Counted from the first letter of the stretch, positions 27,165 through 37,716 are shown. The stretch: 64,000 nt of DNA from Lactococcus ileimucosae (GCF_943193185.1 NZ_CALPDE010000001.1:124001-188000); one strand, 5' to 3'. The notes: generated by a model not told the origin, from the sequence alone. Numbers and translations are program-made.

Positions 27165-29250
27165 TATCTTTTACCACAGCTAAGACAACAAAGTAGCCCA
27201 GCAAATAAATCACAGCAAAGCCTAAAATCAACCCCAAGGGGAATTTTGTCTTAGGCTGTCTTTGCGAGATAGAAAATCCAAACGAAGCCTGCTTGTCGTT
27301 AGGAAGCTCAATCAAATAAGGATAATCTAAATTTTCAGTATTGGTCATCAGAGACATGGTAACAGGAACTTTTTGTATGTTTTGAACCTGCATGCGGTAC
27401 TGACCGGCGGTCATGTCTGTTCTTAACACAGTTATCGCATCTTCTGGAAGTATGGCTTGCTCAGCCACTTTTTTCCATCCTCCTGCTTCCTTTTTCTCGA
27501 TAATCAACTTCATTTCCATAGTCGCATAGGATTTGAAATCAATATGATTGGCAGAGGTAGCAAGCTCAAAAGGCTGGGAAAGACTTTCCCCCGCACCAAG
27601 TTCAATACTCCCCTTACTGTAGCCAAAGTGATTGAGAGAATGTTGTTGCGCATTGACGGTAATCTTCTGCTTAGGCTGTACCTGCATTAGGGTAAGCATC
27701 AATCCTAATGACAAAAATGCCATTACTGGATAAGCTATTTTTAAAAACTTCTTTCTTCCCTTTTCAGGTTTAAAGGAGGCCTTTTCAGAAAAAATCTTAT
27801 CAAAACTCAGCGCAGCAGCAAGTATAATCAGCGCAATCGTCATAAATTGATAACGCGGTTTAACTTCCCAAAGTAACGTGTGAAAGAGCGTAATCCCCAT
27901 CGTTGTCAAAATAGACAAAGAAAAAACTGAGATTTCTTCCTCTTTTGATTTCCAAAGGCGATAAACAATGGCCAGGAGGAAGAGGGTCATAAGTGCTTTG
28001 GCATAGGTTGAAATAAGGATATTAACAGCCCCGATATTATCAATCAGCCAGCCAGGCCCTTTGGTCCAGTTATAATGTCCAGAGAAAAGTTGATAATCTG
28101 TTGCTGTAGCAAATGTTCCACAAGACCATAGCTGCCCAAATTTTCCAAGGAGAAGCACTGGAATCATCCAAGGCTTTTGTCCCAGATATGCGAGTCTTTC
28201 TTTTATCCCTGCAATATTTGCATCTTTTGCTGTCTCGAAACCAAAGTGATTGAGTGTATAGTCACGATCAGCAGGAGTCCAAGTTCCCATCGAGTCCGTG
28301 TTAATCCCTTCATAAATCCAGTTGAGAGTTGGAAAAACGTCTGGACCTTTGAGATCGTATTGCATCACACTCGCTAAACCACGAGTCACTCCCATCGCTA
28401 AAATAATTCCTACAAGAGAAGCTAAAAGGAGTTTAGTGATAGAAAGCCATAATTTTTTGTATTTTTGACGCTGGCTAAAAGCTACCAAGCCGAGTATGGC
28501 CAAAGCAACTAAAACGATAATAATATTGGGGCGCGCCAAGTATCCTACTGCAAAGAGGAACGCTGTACTGATAAATTGCCAAACGCCAAACGTCTCTGTT
28601 TTTTGTAGTTTATCAAACTTAAGTGCAATAATCAGTAAGACTAAAATCGCAAAACCGTCAGAGTAACCTACTCTTAGAAGAAAATCGTAATTCATTGGAA
28701 GAATGACCATGAGTAAGGCAACAAAGGCTGCAAGAGCTGCTCTTTTCTTCCAAAGAAAACGAATCATCAAGATCCAAATGCTCGTATTAATAAAAATATT
28801 GAAAGCATAAAAAATCACATAATAAGACACATGAAGCAATTGAGCAAGTTTCATAAATCCGACGTTCAGAGCCACTAAGGGAAGGAGGTTAGGATATTGT
28901 CGAATCCAAACATCCCAAACCATATCTCCCTGCATAATGCGTGTCGCTTGAGCTTGTATGTGCCAAGGGTCTCCGAAAACCATCATATGAATCTGAGTAA
29001 CAGAAATAATCTGAAACAAAATAAATACCGCAAAAAAGGCGAAAATAAATATTTTCAGGCCTTTTTTATTCATCTTATGGAATTTTTGATAGGCAAAACG
29101 GAGAAGGAAAAAGAGCAAACCAGCCAACAATAATACAGAAATTGGTTCTAAAAAACCCACATCCGTATAGGGCTGTATAGCCATAAGCACCAAAGCTGCA
29201 GCAAAGAGTCCGAGCAAAATGCGATACATGCTTTTATTCAGAAAGTCCAT
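27157..29250 (-). CDS. Large polytopic membrane protein, GT-C glycosyltransferase-like
   Basis: A product of 697 residues with about 12 membrane helices followed by an extracytoplasmic C-terminal domain (about 540-670) and a final helix. The loop after helix 3 holds VFGDPWHIQAQA, a position where GT-C glycosyltransferases carry their catalytic acidic residue (Asp in GDPWH). This suggests a lipid-linked sugar transferase acting outside the membrane, but I cannot name the family. I chose ATG 29250 because AGGAGG lies 5 nt upstream; it overlaps the preceding gene by 17 nt. It belongs to the ltaS-ebsA-GT-GT unit, so a role in decorating lipoteichoic acid or a wall glycan is plausible. Confidence 0.75.
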   Translation of the reverse strand: MDFLNKSMYRILLGLFAAALVLMAIQPYTDVGFLEPISVLLLAGLLFFLLRFAYQKFHKMNKKGLKIFIFAFFAVFILFQIISVTQIHMMVFGDPWHIQAQATRIMQGDMVWDVWIRQYPNLLPLVALNVGFMKLAQLLHVSYYVIFYAFNIFINTSIWILMIRFLWKKRAALAAFVALLMVILPMNYDFLLRVGYSDGFAILVLLIIALKFDKLQKTETFGVWQFISTAFLFAVGYLARPNIIIVLVALAILGLVAFSQRQKYKKLWLSITKLLLASLVGIILAMGVTRGLASVMQYDLKGPDVFPTLNWIYEGINTDSMGTWTPADRDYTLNHFGFETAKDANIAGIKERLAYLGQKPWMIPVLLLGKFGQLWSCGTFATATDYQLFSGHYNWTKGPGWLIDNIGAVNILISTYAKALMTLFLLAIVYRLWKSKEEEISVFSLSILTTMGITLFHTLLWEVKPRYQFMTIALIILAAALSFDKIFSEKASFKPEKGRKKFLKIAYPVMAFLSLGLMLTLMQVQPKQKITVNAQQHSLNHFGYSKGSIELGAGESLSQPFELATSANHIDFKSYATMEMKLIIEKKEAGGWKKVAEQAILPEDAITVLRTDMTAGQYRMQVQNIQKVPVTMSLMTNTENLDYPYLIELPNDKQASFGFSISQRQPKTKFPLGLILGFAVIYLLGYFVVLAVVKDND

Positions 29251-30805
29251 TTTTCCTCCTATAAGATTTGATAAAGTCAACCAAGCCCATAGTTGCTAAG
29301 ACAAGCATTACTGGCGCAAAGTTATAAAGATAACGCGAGTTGGCTTCCCAAAGTAAGAGAAAGCCTGTGAGACCTACCATTGAAAGTCCAACAATAAACC
29401 ACTCTGTTTTATGTTTTTTGAAAATCCCCAAAAAGATTTCATACCACATAAGTGGAACAATAGCCAACCAATAAAGGGTTTGGGCCGCTTTGAGCAATAG
29501 CCAGCCCGTGATATTGCCTTCTTCTGGAGCAAAACTTGTCCAGTCAAAGTAACGGAAAACAAAGGGATTAGAATGACGATAGGTGTAAAAGAAGCTACTC
29601 AAATCACCATTAAACCATGTATACATAATCTTACGCCAGAGTTGTAATAGAATATCAAAAACACTCATCTCTCTCAGATTATTCTTAAGGCGCTGTGCAA
29701 TTCCCTCTTTTTTAGATTCTACGTCTGTAAATGATTGGGAATAGGCCAAAACGTCTGGATTAAAGCCCCCGTATCTATTGATGGGATCAAAGGACATTGT
29801 GATCCAGTGAATCATCGGCAAATTGTAACGGTCATTGGCTGCCTCTGAAAATGCGGGATCTGAGGAAACCACAGACTTGACCCCTTGCTGAACACCAACA
29901 AAGAGAAGTGCGGCAATAGGCAGCATGATGAGAAGCTTCTTCCATTTGCGATTAAGAATGAGGAAACAAAAGACAGCAATCATCGGAATAAAAACTGTTG
30001 GCTTTATGCTAAATCCGAGAAATACAACCAAGCAGGCAGCAACCCACCACATCATCATCTTGCTTGTTTTCTCTGCTTTAAGTGCGTAAACCATAAAGAG
30101 CAGACCAAAAATGACAAATGGCAAAGTGGCTGTATCAGTATAGAGCTGAGCACCATAGATATAAAAAGGGAAAAATCCAAAGGCCACCAAATTATAGAGC
30201 AGGGCCATTTTAACATCGGATATCTTTTTAATCAAGAGTGAACCACCTAAGACGGAAAGGCTGGTAAGAACTGCTGCTACAGCTGTCGTTGCTAAAATAA
30301 GAGAAGAATAGGTCCTAAAAGGGGCAAAAATCGTATTATAAACTATCCCAAAAAATTGGTTATTAGGGTAGCGCAAGAAATACAAGAGCTGATCTTCTGT
30401 CATTGGCAGATTTATAAAGGAACGTCCCCCCAAGTAAAGACTGTTTCTCAAGATGACAAAGAAATCCCAATCATGTGCCGAATCAGGGACATGAATAATA
30501 AAGAAAAAAGGAACAAGCAATACTGCAAGTCCTAAAATCCACATTGACATTTTATAGTAACGTTGGATTTTATTTTCTGTCAGGGTAGCTATTTTTTTGA
30601 ATGAGCGATAAACGAAAACCATGTAGGCGGCTGCGATAAACATGCAGACATTCCCTAAAATGAAAGCTGTAATATACTTCTCATTCCAAGCGGGCGTTTC
30701 CATGATTACATAGATATTTGTTCCGAGCCAAAGAAGGCCAAAAATACTTGACCAAAAAATCTTAAACTTTTTCGGATCTTTTAAGTGCTGATGTAGTGTA
30801 TTCAA
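29234..30805 (-). CDS. Polytopic membrane protein, GT-C/GT39-like
   Basis: Membrane protein of 523 residues with about 11 helices. The first external loop contains HVPDSAHDWDFF (near 108-119), and the C-terminal helices end in the pattern EANSRYLYNFAPVML seen in GT-C mannosyl/galactosyltransferase-like proteins. It starts with TTG at 30805, 8 nt after AAAGGA, overlapping the end of ebsA by 44 nt, and overlaps the next membrane protein by 17 nt. The tight overlaps indicate one operon with ltaS. A glycosyltransferase role is inferred from topology and context only. Confidence 0.75.
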   Translation of the reverse strand: MNTLHQHLKDPKKFKIFWSSIFGLLWLGTNIYVIMETPAWNEKYITAFILGNVCMFIAAAYMVFVYRSFKKIATLTENKIQRYYKMSMWILGLAVLLVPFFFIIHVPDSAHDWDFFVILRNSLYLGGRSFINLPMTEDQLLYFLRYPNNQFFGIVYNTIFAPFRTYSSLILATTAVAAVLTSLSVLGGSLLIKKISDVKMALLYNLVAFGFFPFYIYGAQLYTDTATLPFVIFGLLFMVYALKAEKTSKMMMWWVAACLVVFLGFSIKPTVFIPMIAVFCFLILNRKWKKLLIMLPIAALLFVGVQQGVKSVVSSDPAFSEAANDRYNLPMIHWITMSFDPINRYGGFNPDVLAYSQSFTDVESKKEGIAQRLKNNLREMSVFDILLQLWRKIMYTWFNGDLSSFFYTYRHSNPFVFRYFDWTSFAPEEGNITGWLLLKAAQTLYWLAIVPLMWYEIFLGIFKKHKTEWFIVGLSMVGLTGFLLLWEANSRYLYNFAPVMLVLATMGLVDFIKSYRRKNGLSE

Positions 30806-31184
30806 CTTTATTTTCCTTTAGTACATTTTGTAGAAGTTGATTGGATTTTCCCAATACAACAAACTGATATTCCTTGCCGATATAAATAAATCGAAGCGTC
30901 CTTGGCGTAACTTTAACTGAGCTCATATAAGCGAAATCTATTTTGAGCATCCCTAAACGAAAATCCCGAGAAAAATGCAAGGCATCCTCTGCAGCAAAAA
31001 ATCGACGTTGTCTCACTAAAAAGTAAAAAGCAAAAACCAGAAAGACAAGGATAGAGATTTGAAACCAATTCGTCCGAAGATTATTTTCATAGAAAAGCAC
31101 TTGCTGGAAAGAAAGAAGAATAACCCACCATGTCCAAGCTATTTTATAAGCATTTGTCAAAGGCTGAAAATATCCTGATTTCAT
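30762..31184 (-). CDS. EbsA-like membrane protein
   Basis: A 140-residue protein with two N-terminal membrane helices (about 18-35 and 40-58) and a cytoplasmic C-terminal domain of mixed strands. The arrangement and the motif LRFIYIGKEYQFVVLG resemble the EbsA family of lactobacilli and enterococci; the name comes from an enterococcal surface-property locus and the activity is unknown. It begins 6 nt after the ltaS stop and overlaps the following gene by 44 nt. Confidence 0.7.
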   Translation of the reverse strand: MKSGYFQPLTNAYKIAWTWWVILLSFQQVLFYENNLRTNWFQISILVFLVFAFYFLVRQRRFFAAEDALHFSRDFRLGMLKIDFAYMSSVKVTPRTLRFIYIGKEYQFVVLGKSNQLLQNVLKENKVEYTTSALKRSEKV

Positions 31185-31190
31185 AAAAGT

Positions 31191-33389
31191 TTACTTTCCT
31201 TTCTCAACTTTTTTAGCTGTGGAAGATGTTCTACTGGTGCCATTCTTTTCCGCATTTTTCACTGCTTCAGCTTCTTCTTGTGCTTTTTGGGCTGCCAATA
31301 CAGGGTCATTAAAGAGACTCACAGAAGAAACGCCTTGGTTTTCTGACAGCAGTGATGTCGAACGTGCTTTCAGCACATCTTGTTCTTTTCTCAAACGTTC
31401 TCGTGTTGAGTTTACACCATAGCTAAAGCTTCCTGGTTGTACTGGCTTAAAGCCTGGTGGCGTATAGAAGCGCAGCAAGTCTTCTGTATTGAAAGTATCA
31501 GACATGTCTAACATCTGATTAACTTTTTCCTGAATACTGTCCACATACTTTTGCTGCTGCTCTGTTAGCGTCAAAACTTTTCCTGTTTTTGTATCATAAT
31601 AAACAGAGCTTGTTGCACTTGACTTAGTGATTGTAGGCGTAACAAAACCACGATTTCGAAGCGCTACAAATTTCTCACGGTTGGGTGCAAATGCATCTTG
31701 ACCAAACTGGATGTAATCTTTAGTTGAAATTCCCAACAAGTGTTCCAAGGTTGGCATAACATCAATTTCACCGATGTACTCATCACTGATATGTCCAGTT
31801 GTTTGTCCCGGAATATCAATCATGAATGGTGTACGCTGCATCATTGTGTTATCGTATTCTGTCCAGTCTTCTGCATTTTTACCAATAAATGGTGCATAGT
31901 ATTTAGTATCTGAGCCAGAAATGCCATAGTGGTCGCCATAAAGGACAATAATTGATTTTTCATAAAGTCCTGATTTCTTCAAATAATCAAAGAAATCTTT
32001 AACTGATGAATCTAAATAATTTGCAGTTACAAAATAATTATCAACGACTGAGTTGCCAGATCCTCCCTCTAAAAGTTTTGGATTTATCTCAAAATCTTTC
32101 AATCCTGTATAGGGTGTGTGATTCGTAACAGTCAGATATTTCACATAAAAAGGTTGTTGTAACTGTTCAAGATACGGAATAGAATCCTTAAAGAAATACT
32201 TGTCCTTTACGCCCCAAGCTGTCGAGTTATCCGGTGTAAGATTAAAGAAAGATTGGTCGAAGAAATTTTGATAACCCATATTGCGGTAAACATTGTTACG
32301 GCTATAGAAGGAACCAACGTTTCCGTGAAAGACTGCACTAGAGTAACCTTCTTTTTGCTGCAAGATTGCGGGCATGGCTTGGAAGGTCTGTGTGCTGCCC
32401 AGACTTGAAAAAAGTGAACCTGACGCTAAGCCAAATGTGGACGTTTCAAGCATCGTTTCCGCATCTGATGTTTTCCCTTGTCCAACTTGATTAAAGAAAT
32501 TAGAAAAGGAATAAACAGAAGGATTATTGTTATAAAGTGAATTTAGGAAAGGTGTAACTTCTTCACCATTTACTTTCATATTGATAACATCTTGCTGTAG
32601 GGACTCGAGATGAATGACAATGACATTGCGATTTTTAGCAATACCGAACATTTCATCATTGGGAGCAAGATAACGTTCTTCTTGGATATAATTTTGAACC
32701 TTAGTAAAGTCCGTTTTTGAAGCCATTGCTCGCGTTTCATTAGATACGTGCGTATACCAACTGTTTGTCGCTAACCATGGGCCTAGACCCAGATAACGTA
32801 CAATATAAGTCGCATCATATTGTGCTTGTCGCGAAACTAAGCGATGTTCTGTCAAGTCTGCCATCCAAAAATTCAAACCGAAAATCATGACAGATACGCT
32901 GAAGATTTTGAAAGCATAGAGCGTTGTTGGACGTCGCTCATCCATTTTAATCTTTTTCGTAAGGAAAAGAATGAGGATAAGGACAAAATCAATCCAGAAA
33001 ACAAGGTCAACCCATGAAACAGCAATTGCTCCTAGGTCAAAACCTTTACCCACCATACCTGCTCCACCTGTCAGTGTATTTAGAGTAAGAAAATCCGAAA
33101 ATTCTCGGTAATAGAGAACATTCCCATAAACGAGCAGATTCCCGATGAGGTTCATAAGGAGCAGACCCAAGTAGAAAAGTTGCTTTCTTTTAACAAACAA
33201 TACTAAGCTAAAGAAAATTGCTGTGAAGCCTATCGGATTAACAATGACTAGCAAATAATCTGCAAGCTTTGAAGAGTTTAAACCCTTAAAAACAGAGAAA
33301 TAAGCAATCATGGTTTTGACCCAAATAAAGAAGGTCGACCAGCAAACTAAACCTAGTCGTGTATTAAAACTGTTGAATAATTTTTTCAA
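31191..33389 (-). CDS. ltaS: Lipoteichoic acid synthase-type phosphoglycerol transferase
   Basis: Membrane enzyme that polymerises glycerol phosphate from phosphatidylglycerol onto the glycolipid anchor of lipoteichoic acid. Five N-terminal helices span residues 1-180. The extracellular sulfatase-fold domain follows, with HLESLQQDVI (metal-binding Glu near 264), SDAETMLETSTFG (catalytic Thr near 306) and YGDHYGIS (Asp/His near 480). The C-terminal tail is Ala/Glu/Lys-rich. The frame is open to a GTG at 33419, but TTG 33389 has GAGG 6 nt upstream and gives MKKLF-like N-terminal sequence, so I prefer it. It heads an operon with ebsA and two membrane proteins. Confidence 0.9.
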   Translation of the reverse strand: MKKLFNSFNTRLGLVCWSTFFIWVKTMIAYFSVFKGLNSSKLADYLLVIVNPIGFTAIFFSLVLFVKRKQLFYLGLLLMNLIGNLLVYGNVLYYREFSDFLTLNTLTGGAGMVGKGFDLGAIAVSWVDLVFWIDFVLILILFLTKKIKMDERRPTTLYAFKIFSVSVMIFGLNFWMADLTEHRLVSRQAQYDATYIVRYLGLGPWLATNSWYTHVSNETRAMASKTDFTKVQNYIQEERYLAPNDEMFGIAKNRNVIVIHLESLQQDVINMKVNGEEVTPFLNSLYNNNPSVYSFSNFFNQVGQGKTSDAETMLETSTFGLASGSLFSSLGSTQTFQAMPAILQQKEGYSSAVFHGNVGSFYSRNNVYRNMGYQNFFDQSFFNLTPDNSTAWGVKDKYFFKDSIPYLEQLQQPFYVKYLTVTNHTPYTGLKDFEINPKLLEGGSGNSVVDNYFVTANYLDSSVKDFFDYLKKSGLYEKSIIVLYGDHYGISGSDTKYYAPFIGKNAEDWTEYDNTMMQRTPFMIDIPGQTTGHISDEYIGEIDVMPTLEHLLGISTKDYIQFGQDAFAPNREKFVALRNRGFVTPTITKSSATSSVYYDTKTGKVLTLTEQQQKYVDSIQEKVNQMLDMSDTFNTEDLLRFYTPPGFKPVQPGSFSYGVNSTRERLRKEQDVLKARSTSLLSENQGVSSVSLFNDPVLAAQKAQEEAEAVKNAEKNGTSRTSSTAKKVEKGK

Positions 33390-33512
33390 GGTTAACCTCA
33401 ATTTATTTTTTATTTGCACAAGAGTAGATTCCTTTTTTTTTACATTAGGAATAATTTTACCAGATAAGTCTTGAGTTAAGCTTAAGTTTTTTTATGACCT
33501 ATCCATTTCCCA

Positions 33513-36500
33513 CTAAATATCATCCTCTAAGCGCACAGAAATAACTTTGGAGACACCTGCATCGGCCATTGTTACGCCGTACATAGTACCAGCTGCTGCC
33601 ATTGTCCCTCGACGATGTGTGACGACAATAAATTGATTAGAGTTGTCAAAATGATTCATATAATCACCAAAACGTTTTACATTCGCCTCATCCAAAGCTG
33701 CTTCAACCTCATCCAGAACGACAAAAGGAACGGTTCTGACACGCAAGATAGCAAAAATTAAGGCGAGCGCTGTCAACGCTTTTTCGCCCCCAGACATGAG
33801 GTTTAGACTTGCTAATTTTTTACCCGGTGGTTGCACTTTAATCTCCACACCAGCTTCAAGTAAGTTCGTGCTGGTCAGTTCTAGGTTTGCCTCCCCGCCC
33901 ACAAACATTTGTGAAAAAGTCAGTTGGAAACTTTCCCTAATCTGCTCAAAGGTTGATTTGAAACGAATTTCAACTTCTTCGTTCATCTCTTGGATAGTTC
34001 CAAGAAGCATGTCTTTTGCTTCTAGGAGATCATCTTTCTGCCCACTTAAAAATGTGTGACGCTTGTTTACTTCCTCAAATTGCGTAATAGAGTCCAAATT
34101 AATTGGACCCAGTGCACGGATTTGCCGTTCAAGTTGGCGAAGTTGTTGCTCTGACTCTGCTAGATTATCAAGTGAATTAGCCCTTGCTTTGGCCTCATCA
34201 AAACTCATCTCATATTCAGTAAAAAGCATGTTTTGACGGTTTTTTAAAAGCTTTTCTGCCTGTTCAATTTTTACTTCTAAACGCGCTTTTTGGTTATTAA
34301 GCGTCTGGTTTTGCTCAAGCAACTCATGATTTTGTTCTTCTAGCTCCTCCACTTGCGCTTGTAAATCATCACGTTCAAAGCGCAAGCTGACCAATGTCAC
34401 ATTGCAGTCTTGAAGTTTTGTCTCTGCTTCCTCCAGTTGCTTGGCATAGCGATTGCGACTCTCTTCATCAACCTGAGTGGAGTTTACAGCTTCCAGCTTA
34501 TTCATCTCTGATTGAACAAGGACTTGCTCCTCACTCAAGCGGTCAACCTCCGTTTGCACAAAGCGCAATTCATTTTCCAGATTTGAAAGTAGCATTTTAC
34601 TCTCGTGATAAGCATTGCTTTTCTGTGTCTTAAGTGCATTGAAACTTTGACTGCTTGATTTCACTTCCTCTAGCTGACCATCCAGAGCTTGCTTTTCTTC
34701 ATCAATTTTTTTCAACTCCAGCGAAATTTTTTCATTTTCTTCTGTCAGCTCTTGCAGTGCTTGATGTGATTCTGTACTTTCAGCTCCAGCCACCAAGGCT
34801 TCAAGGTCTGATTTTTGCTCTGACAGTTGTTTGAGCTGCAGTTGCAGTGCTTGTTCAGACAGGCGTTTTTCTTGAATATCTGAGCGCAATGCCGCCACTT
34901 GGTTTCTCAAACTTTGTCTTGCAGCTTGTTGTTGTTGCAATTTGCTCTCCGCTGCTTTGAGCTTGCTTTCTGCTAAGGCGATGACTTCAGTCAGGTGCTC
35001 AATTTCGGTACTTATAAACGTTGTAGTGTTACGCTTTGCCGCTCCTCCTGAGTAAGAACCTCCTGGATTAATCTGCGTGCCGTCTAGAGTTACAATACGA
35101 ATCGTGTAGTTCATCGCTCTTGCAATTTGACTGGCATGTTCTGCTGTATCAACAATTGCTGTGGTTGCCAGCAAATTAGACATAGCGCGCTGCAAGCGCG
35201 GCTCAAAATGAACGAGATTTAAGGCTGTGTCAATAAAGCCTTCCATGTTTATGAGGCGCTCATAATTATGAAACTCACGTGGTTTAATCGTTGTCAAAGG
35301 CAAGAAAGTAGCACGTCCCAAACGTTTTTCACGTAAGTAGGCAATGGCTGCTTTTGCTGCCCCTTCGTCTTCAACAATAATATTTTGACTTCCAGCCCCT
35401 AAGGCAATATCAATAGCTGTTGTATATTTCTTATCAAAAGTCAGTAGTTCAGCAACAACTCCAACTATCCCACCCAGGTTTGAAGCTTGTGTCATTACAG
35501 CACGAACACCTTGAAAGAGGTTACTGTGACTCTCACGGATATTTTCCATACTTGCAAGATTGGCTTTGTATTTACTCAGCTCTTGCATGTGGTCATACAT
35601 GATGTTCTGCATGTGACGTTCACTTTCAGCATGCTGTGTTTCTTCCTCGGCCTTTTCTTCCAATTCTTTTTCTAAAAGATGTATAAGCCGCGTTAAATCG
35701 CTCAAGGATTTCTCAATTTTGGTTAGTTCTGCAGACACAGCTTGGAACTTTTCCGTATTTTCTCGTGCATGTTCATCAGATTCCATGAGACGGCGTGAAA
35801 TATTTTCAAATTCCATCTTATTTTTAGTCAGTTGATTGGAGAGCTCTGCTTCATGATGGACAAGTTTCAAATACTCTTCACGAAGACGTTCAGACAAGCT
35901 TTCTGGATCCTCAGAAAAACGTGCCAATTCTTTTTCTAACTGCTGGAGTTGAAGCTGAGCTTTAGCTTCTCGTTCTTTCAAATGCGTTTTTTTCTGCTCT
36001 GCTTCTTCTCTCTTGTTCGTTACTTCAAGGAGTTTTACACCAAGCTCATCTATCCGATTTTTCCGCTCTGCTTCTGATTTTTCAGAAGTTGATTTTTGTA
36101 AATCAAAAACCTCTATTTTATGTTGCAGCTCTGCTTTTAGCTCGGTTAAAGTCAAACTATTATGCTGAAGTTTTTCTTGATCGCTCTCTACTTTCAAACG
36201 TAATTTTTTCAGCTGAGCAAGCTCTACCTCATAGTTGTTTTGTTGTCCCTTTAATCTTTCCAGATCTAGCTCGGTTGTTCTGAGTTCTTTCTTGGCTTTT
36301 TCGTATTTTTCTTTTTCATCTAAAAGCTGGGCAACAAGAACAGAAAGAGCGAGCTCCGAACGCTCTGCTTCTAAATCTTGAAAGCGCAATGCAACATCAC
36401 GTTGTGCCCGGAGAGGTGTCAGCTGACCATTCAGCTCAAAGATGATGTCTTCTAACCGGTCAAGATTATCTTGTGTTGTCTTTAACTTACTTTCTGTCTC

Positions 36501-37031
36501 AGTTCGACGTGTCTTATATTTAAGTACTCCTGCTGCTTCCTCAAAGATAGCACGTCGCTCTTCTGGCTTAGAATTAAAAACCGATTCGATGCGCCCTTGA
36601 GAAATGATGGAAAGCGAGTCTCGACCTAAGCCCGTATCCGTAAAAAGTTCATGAATATCTTTCAAACGGCATTTTCGTCCATTGATTAAAAACTCAGAAT
36701 CTCCATTGCGATACAAACGCCGTGTAATTGTTACTTCACTTTCTTCTTCATAGCCAACAAGATATTGATCTGAATTATCAAAGGTAACAATGACTTCTGT
36801 ATAATTCAATGCTTTTCTTTTAGCCGTTCCAGAAAAAATAACATCAGGCATTTTTCCACCGCGAAGAGACTTGGCAGACTGTTCTCCCAAGGTCCAGCGT
36901 AATGCCTCAACAATGTTTGACTTTCCTGATCCGTTGGGACCTACAACCGCTGTGACACCCTGATCAAATTCGATTTTTGTACGGTCAGCAAAAGACTTAA
37001 AACCGACGATTTCCATTTTCTTAAGATACAT
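33513..37031 (-). CDS. smc: Chromosome condensation protein SMC
   Basis: Dimeric ATPase that organises and segregates the chromosome with ScpA and ScpB (not in this window). Walker A is GPNGSGKSN near residues 32-40. Long coiled coils run from about 165 to 500 and 670 to 1000 and flank a hinge (about 505-660) rich in Gly. The ABC signature LMSGGEKALTALAL and Walker B VVLDEVEAALDEAN lie near 1080-1110. The length of 1172 is normal. The start codon overlaps the end of rnc by 11 nt, so the two genes are coupled. Confidence 0.98.
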   Translation of the reverse strand: MYLKKMEIVGFKSFADRTKIEFDQGVTAVVGPNGSGKSNIVEALRWTLGEQSAKSLRGGKMPDVIFSGTAKRKALNYTEVIVTFDNSDQYLVGYEEESEVTITRRLYRNGDSEFLINGRKCRLKDIHELFTDTGLGRDSLSIISQGRIESVFNSKPEERRAIFEEAAGVLKYKTRRTETESKLKTTQDNLDRLEDIIFELNGQLTPLRAQRDVALRFQDLEAERSELALSVLVAQLLDEKEKYEKAKKELRTTELDLERLKGQQNNYEVELAQLKKLRLKVESDQEKLQHNSLTLTELKAELQHKIEVFDLQKSTSEKSEAERKNRIDELGVKLLEVTNKREEAEQKKTHLKEREAKAQLQLQQLEKELARFSEDPESLSERLREEYLKLVHHEAELSNQLTKNKMEFENISRRLMESDEHARENTEKFQAVSAELTKIEKSLSDLTRLIHLLEKELEEKAEEETQHAESERHMQNIMYDHMQELSKYKANLASMENIRESHSNLFQGVRAVMTQASNLGGIVGVVAELLTFDKKYTTAIDIALGAGSQNIIVEDEGAAKAAIAYLREKRLGRATFLPLTTIKPREFHNYERLINMEGFIDTALNLVHFEPRLQRAMSNLLATTAIVDTAEHASQIARAMNYTIRIVTLDGTQINPGGSYSGGAAKRNTTTFISTEIEHLTEVIALAESKLKAAESKLQQQQAARQSLRNQVAALRSDIQEKRLSEQALQLQLKQLSEQKSDLEALVAGAESTESHQALQELTEENEKISLELKKIDEEKQALDGQLEEVKSSSQSFNALKTQKSNAYHESKMLLSNLENELRFVQTEVDRLSEEQVLVQSEMNKLEAVNSTQVDEESRNRYAKQLEEAETKLQDCNVTLVSLRFERDDLQAQVEELEEQNHELLEQNQTLNNQKARLEVKIEQAEKLLKNRQNMLFTEYEMSFDEAKARANSLDNLAESEQQLRQLERQIRALGPINLDSITQFEEVNKRHTFLSGQKDDLLEAKDMLLGTIQEMNEEVEIRFKSTFEQIRESFQLTFSQMFVGGEANLELTSTNLLEAGVEIKVQPPGKKLASLNLMSGGEKALTALALIFAILRVRTVPFVVLDEVEAALDEANVKRFGDYMNHFDNSNQFIVVTHRRGTMAAAGTMYGVTMADAGVSKVISVRLEDDI

Positions 37032-37716
37032 GAATTTGACCTTTTATTGCATTTTCTGCTGCTTTTTGTTCAGCAAGTTTCTTCGACTTTCCACGACCAC
37101 GACCAAGTTCTTCCCCATTATTGTAAACTGCGGACACAAATTCGCGCGCATGAGCGGGACCCGTTTCTTCCAAAATTTTATATTCAATTACGGTCTCACC
37201 ATTTGCCTGTAAGACTTCCTGTAAAGTGGTCTTATAATCAATCACTTTAAAATAATCATCTGCTTTCACATGCGGGATAACAACACGGTTGATAAAACGT
37301 CTTACTTCTTCCATCCCTGCATCAAGAAAAAGAGCACCAAGAAATGCTTCAAATAAATTTTCCAAATTTGTGTCACGATTGCGACCACCTGTTTTTTCTT
37401 CACCATTTCCTAGGCGTAAAAAACGACCAAATTCACACTGGCGTGAAAAGTTAGCTAAAGATTCTGTGCGGACAATGCTAGAACGCATCTTCGATAATTC
37501 ACCTTCAAGTTTATCTGGATAGGTACGGTAAAGATATTCTGAGATGATTAAAGACAGTGCGACGTCTCCCAAAAACTCCAAACGTTCATTGTTTGCAACC
37601 TTTGGGAGGCGTTCTTCATTCGTGTAGCTCGAGTGAGTAAAAGCTATTTTTAATAACTCTTCATCGGCAAATTTTATACCGAATTCGTCTTTAAGCTTAG
37701 TTTGAAGCTCAAACAT
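37021..37716 (-). CDS. rnc: Ribonuclease III
   Basis: Double-strand-specific endoribonuclease that processes rRNA precursors and antisense duplexes. The catalytic signature NERLEFLGDVALSL is at about 43-56, the second acidic cluster NLFEAFLGALFLD at about 114-126, and a C-terminal dsRNA-binding domain at about 155-228 (GRGRGKSKKLAEQKAAENAI). The length of 231 is normal. An extended -10 TGGTATAAT lies at 37752-37760, and the SD is AGGAGG. It is the first gene of the rnc-smc operon. Confidence 0.97.
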   Translation of the reverse strand: MFELQTKLKDEFGIKFADEELLKIAFTHSSYTNEERLPKVANNERLEFLGDVALSLIISEYLYRTYPDKLEGELSKMRSSIVRTESLANFSRQCEFGRFLRLGNGEEKTGGRNRDTNLENLFEAFLGALFLDAGMEEVRRFINRVVIPHVKADDYFKVIDYKTTLQEVLQANGETVIEYKILEETGPAHAREFVSAVYNNGEELGRGRGKSKKLAEQKAAENAIKGQIHVS

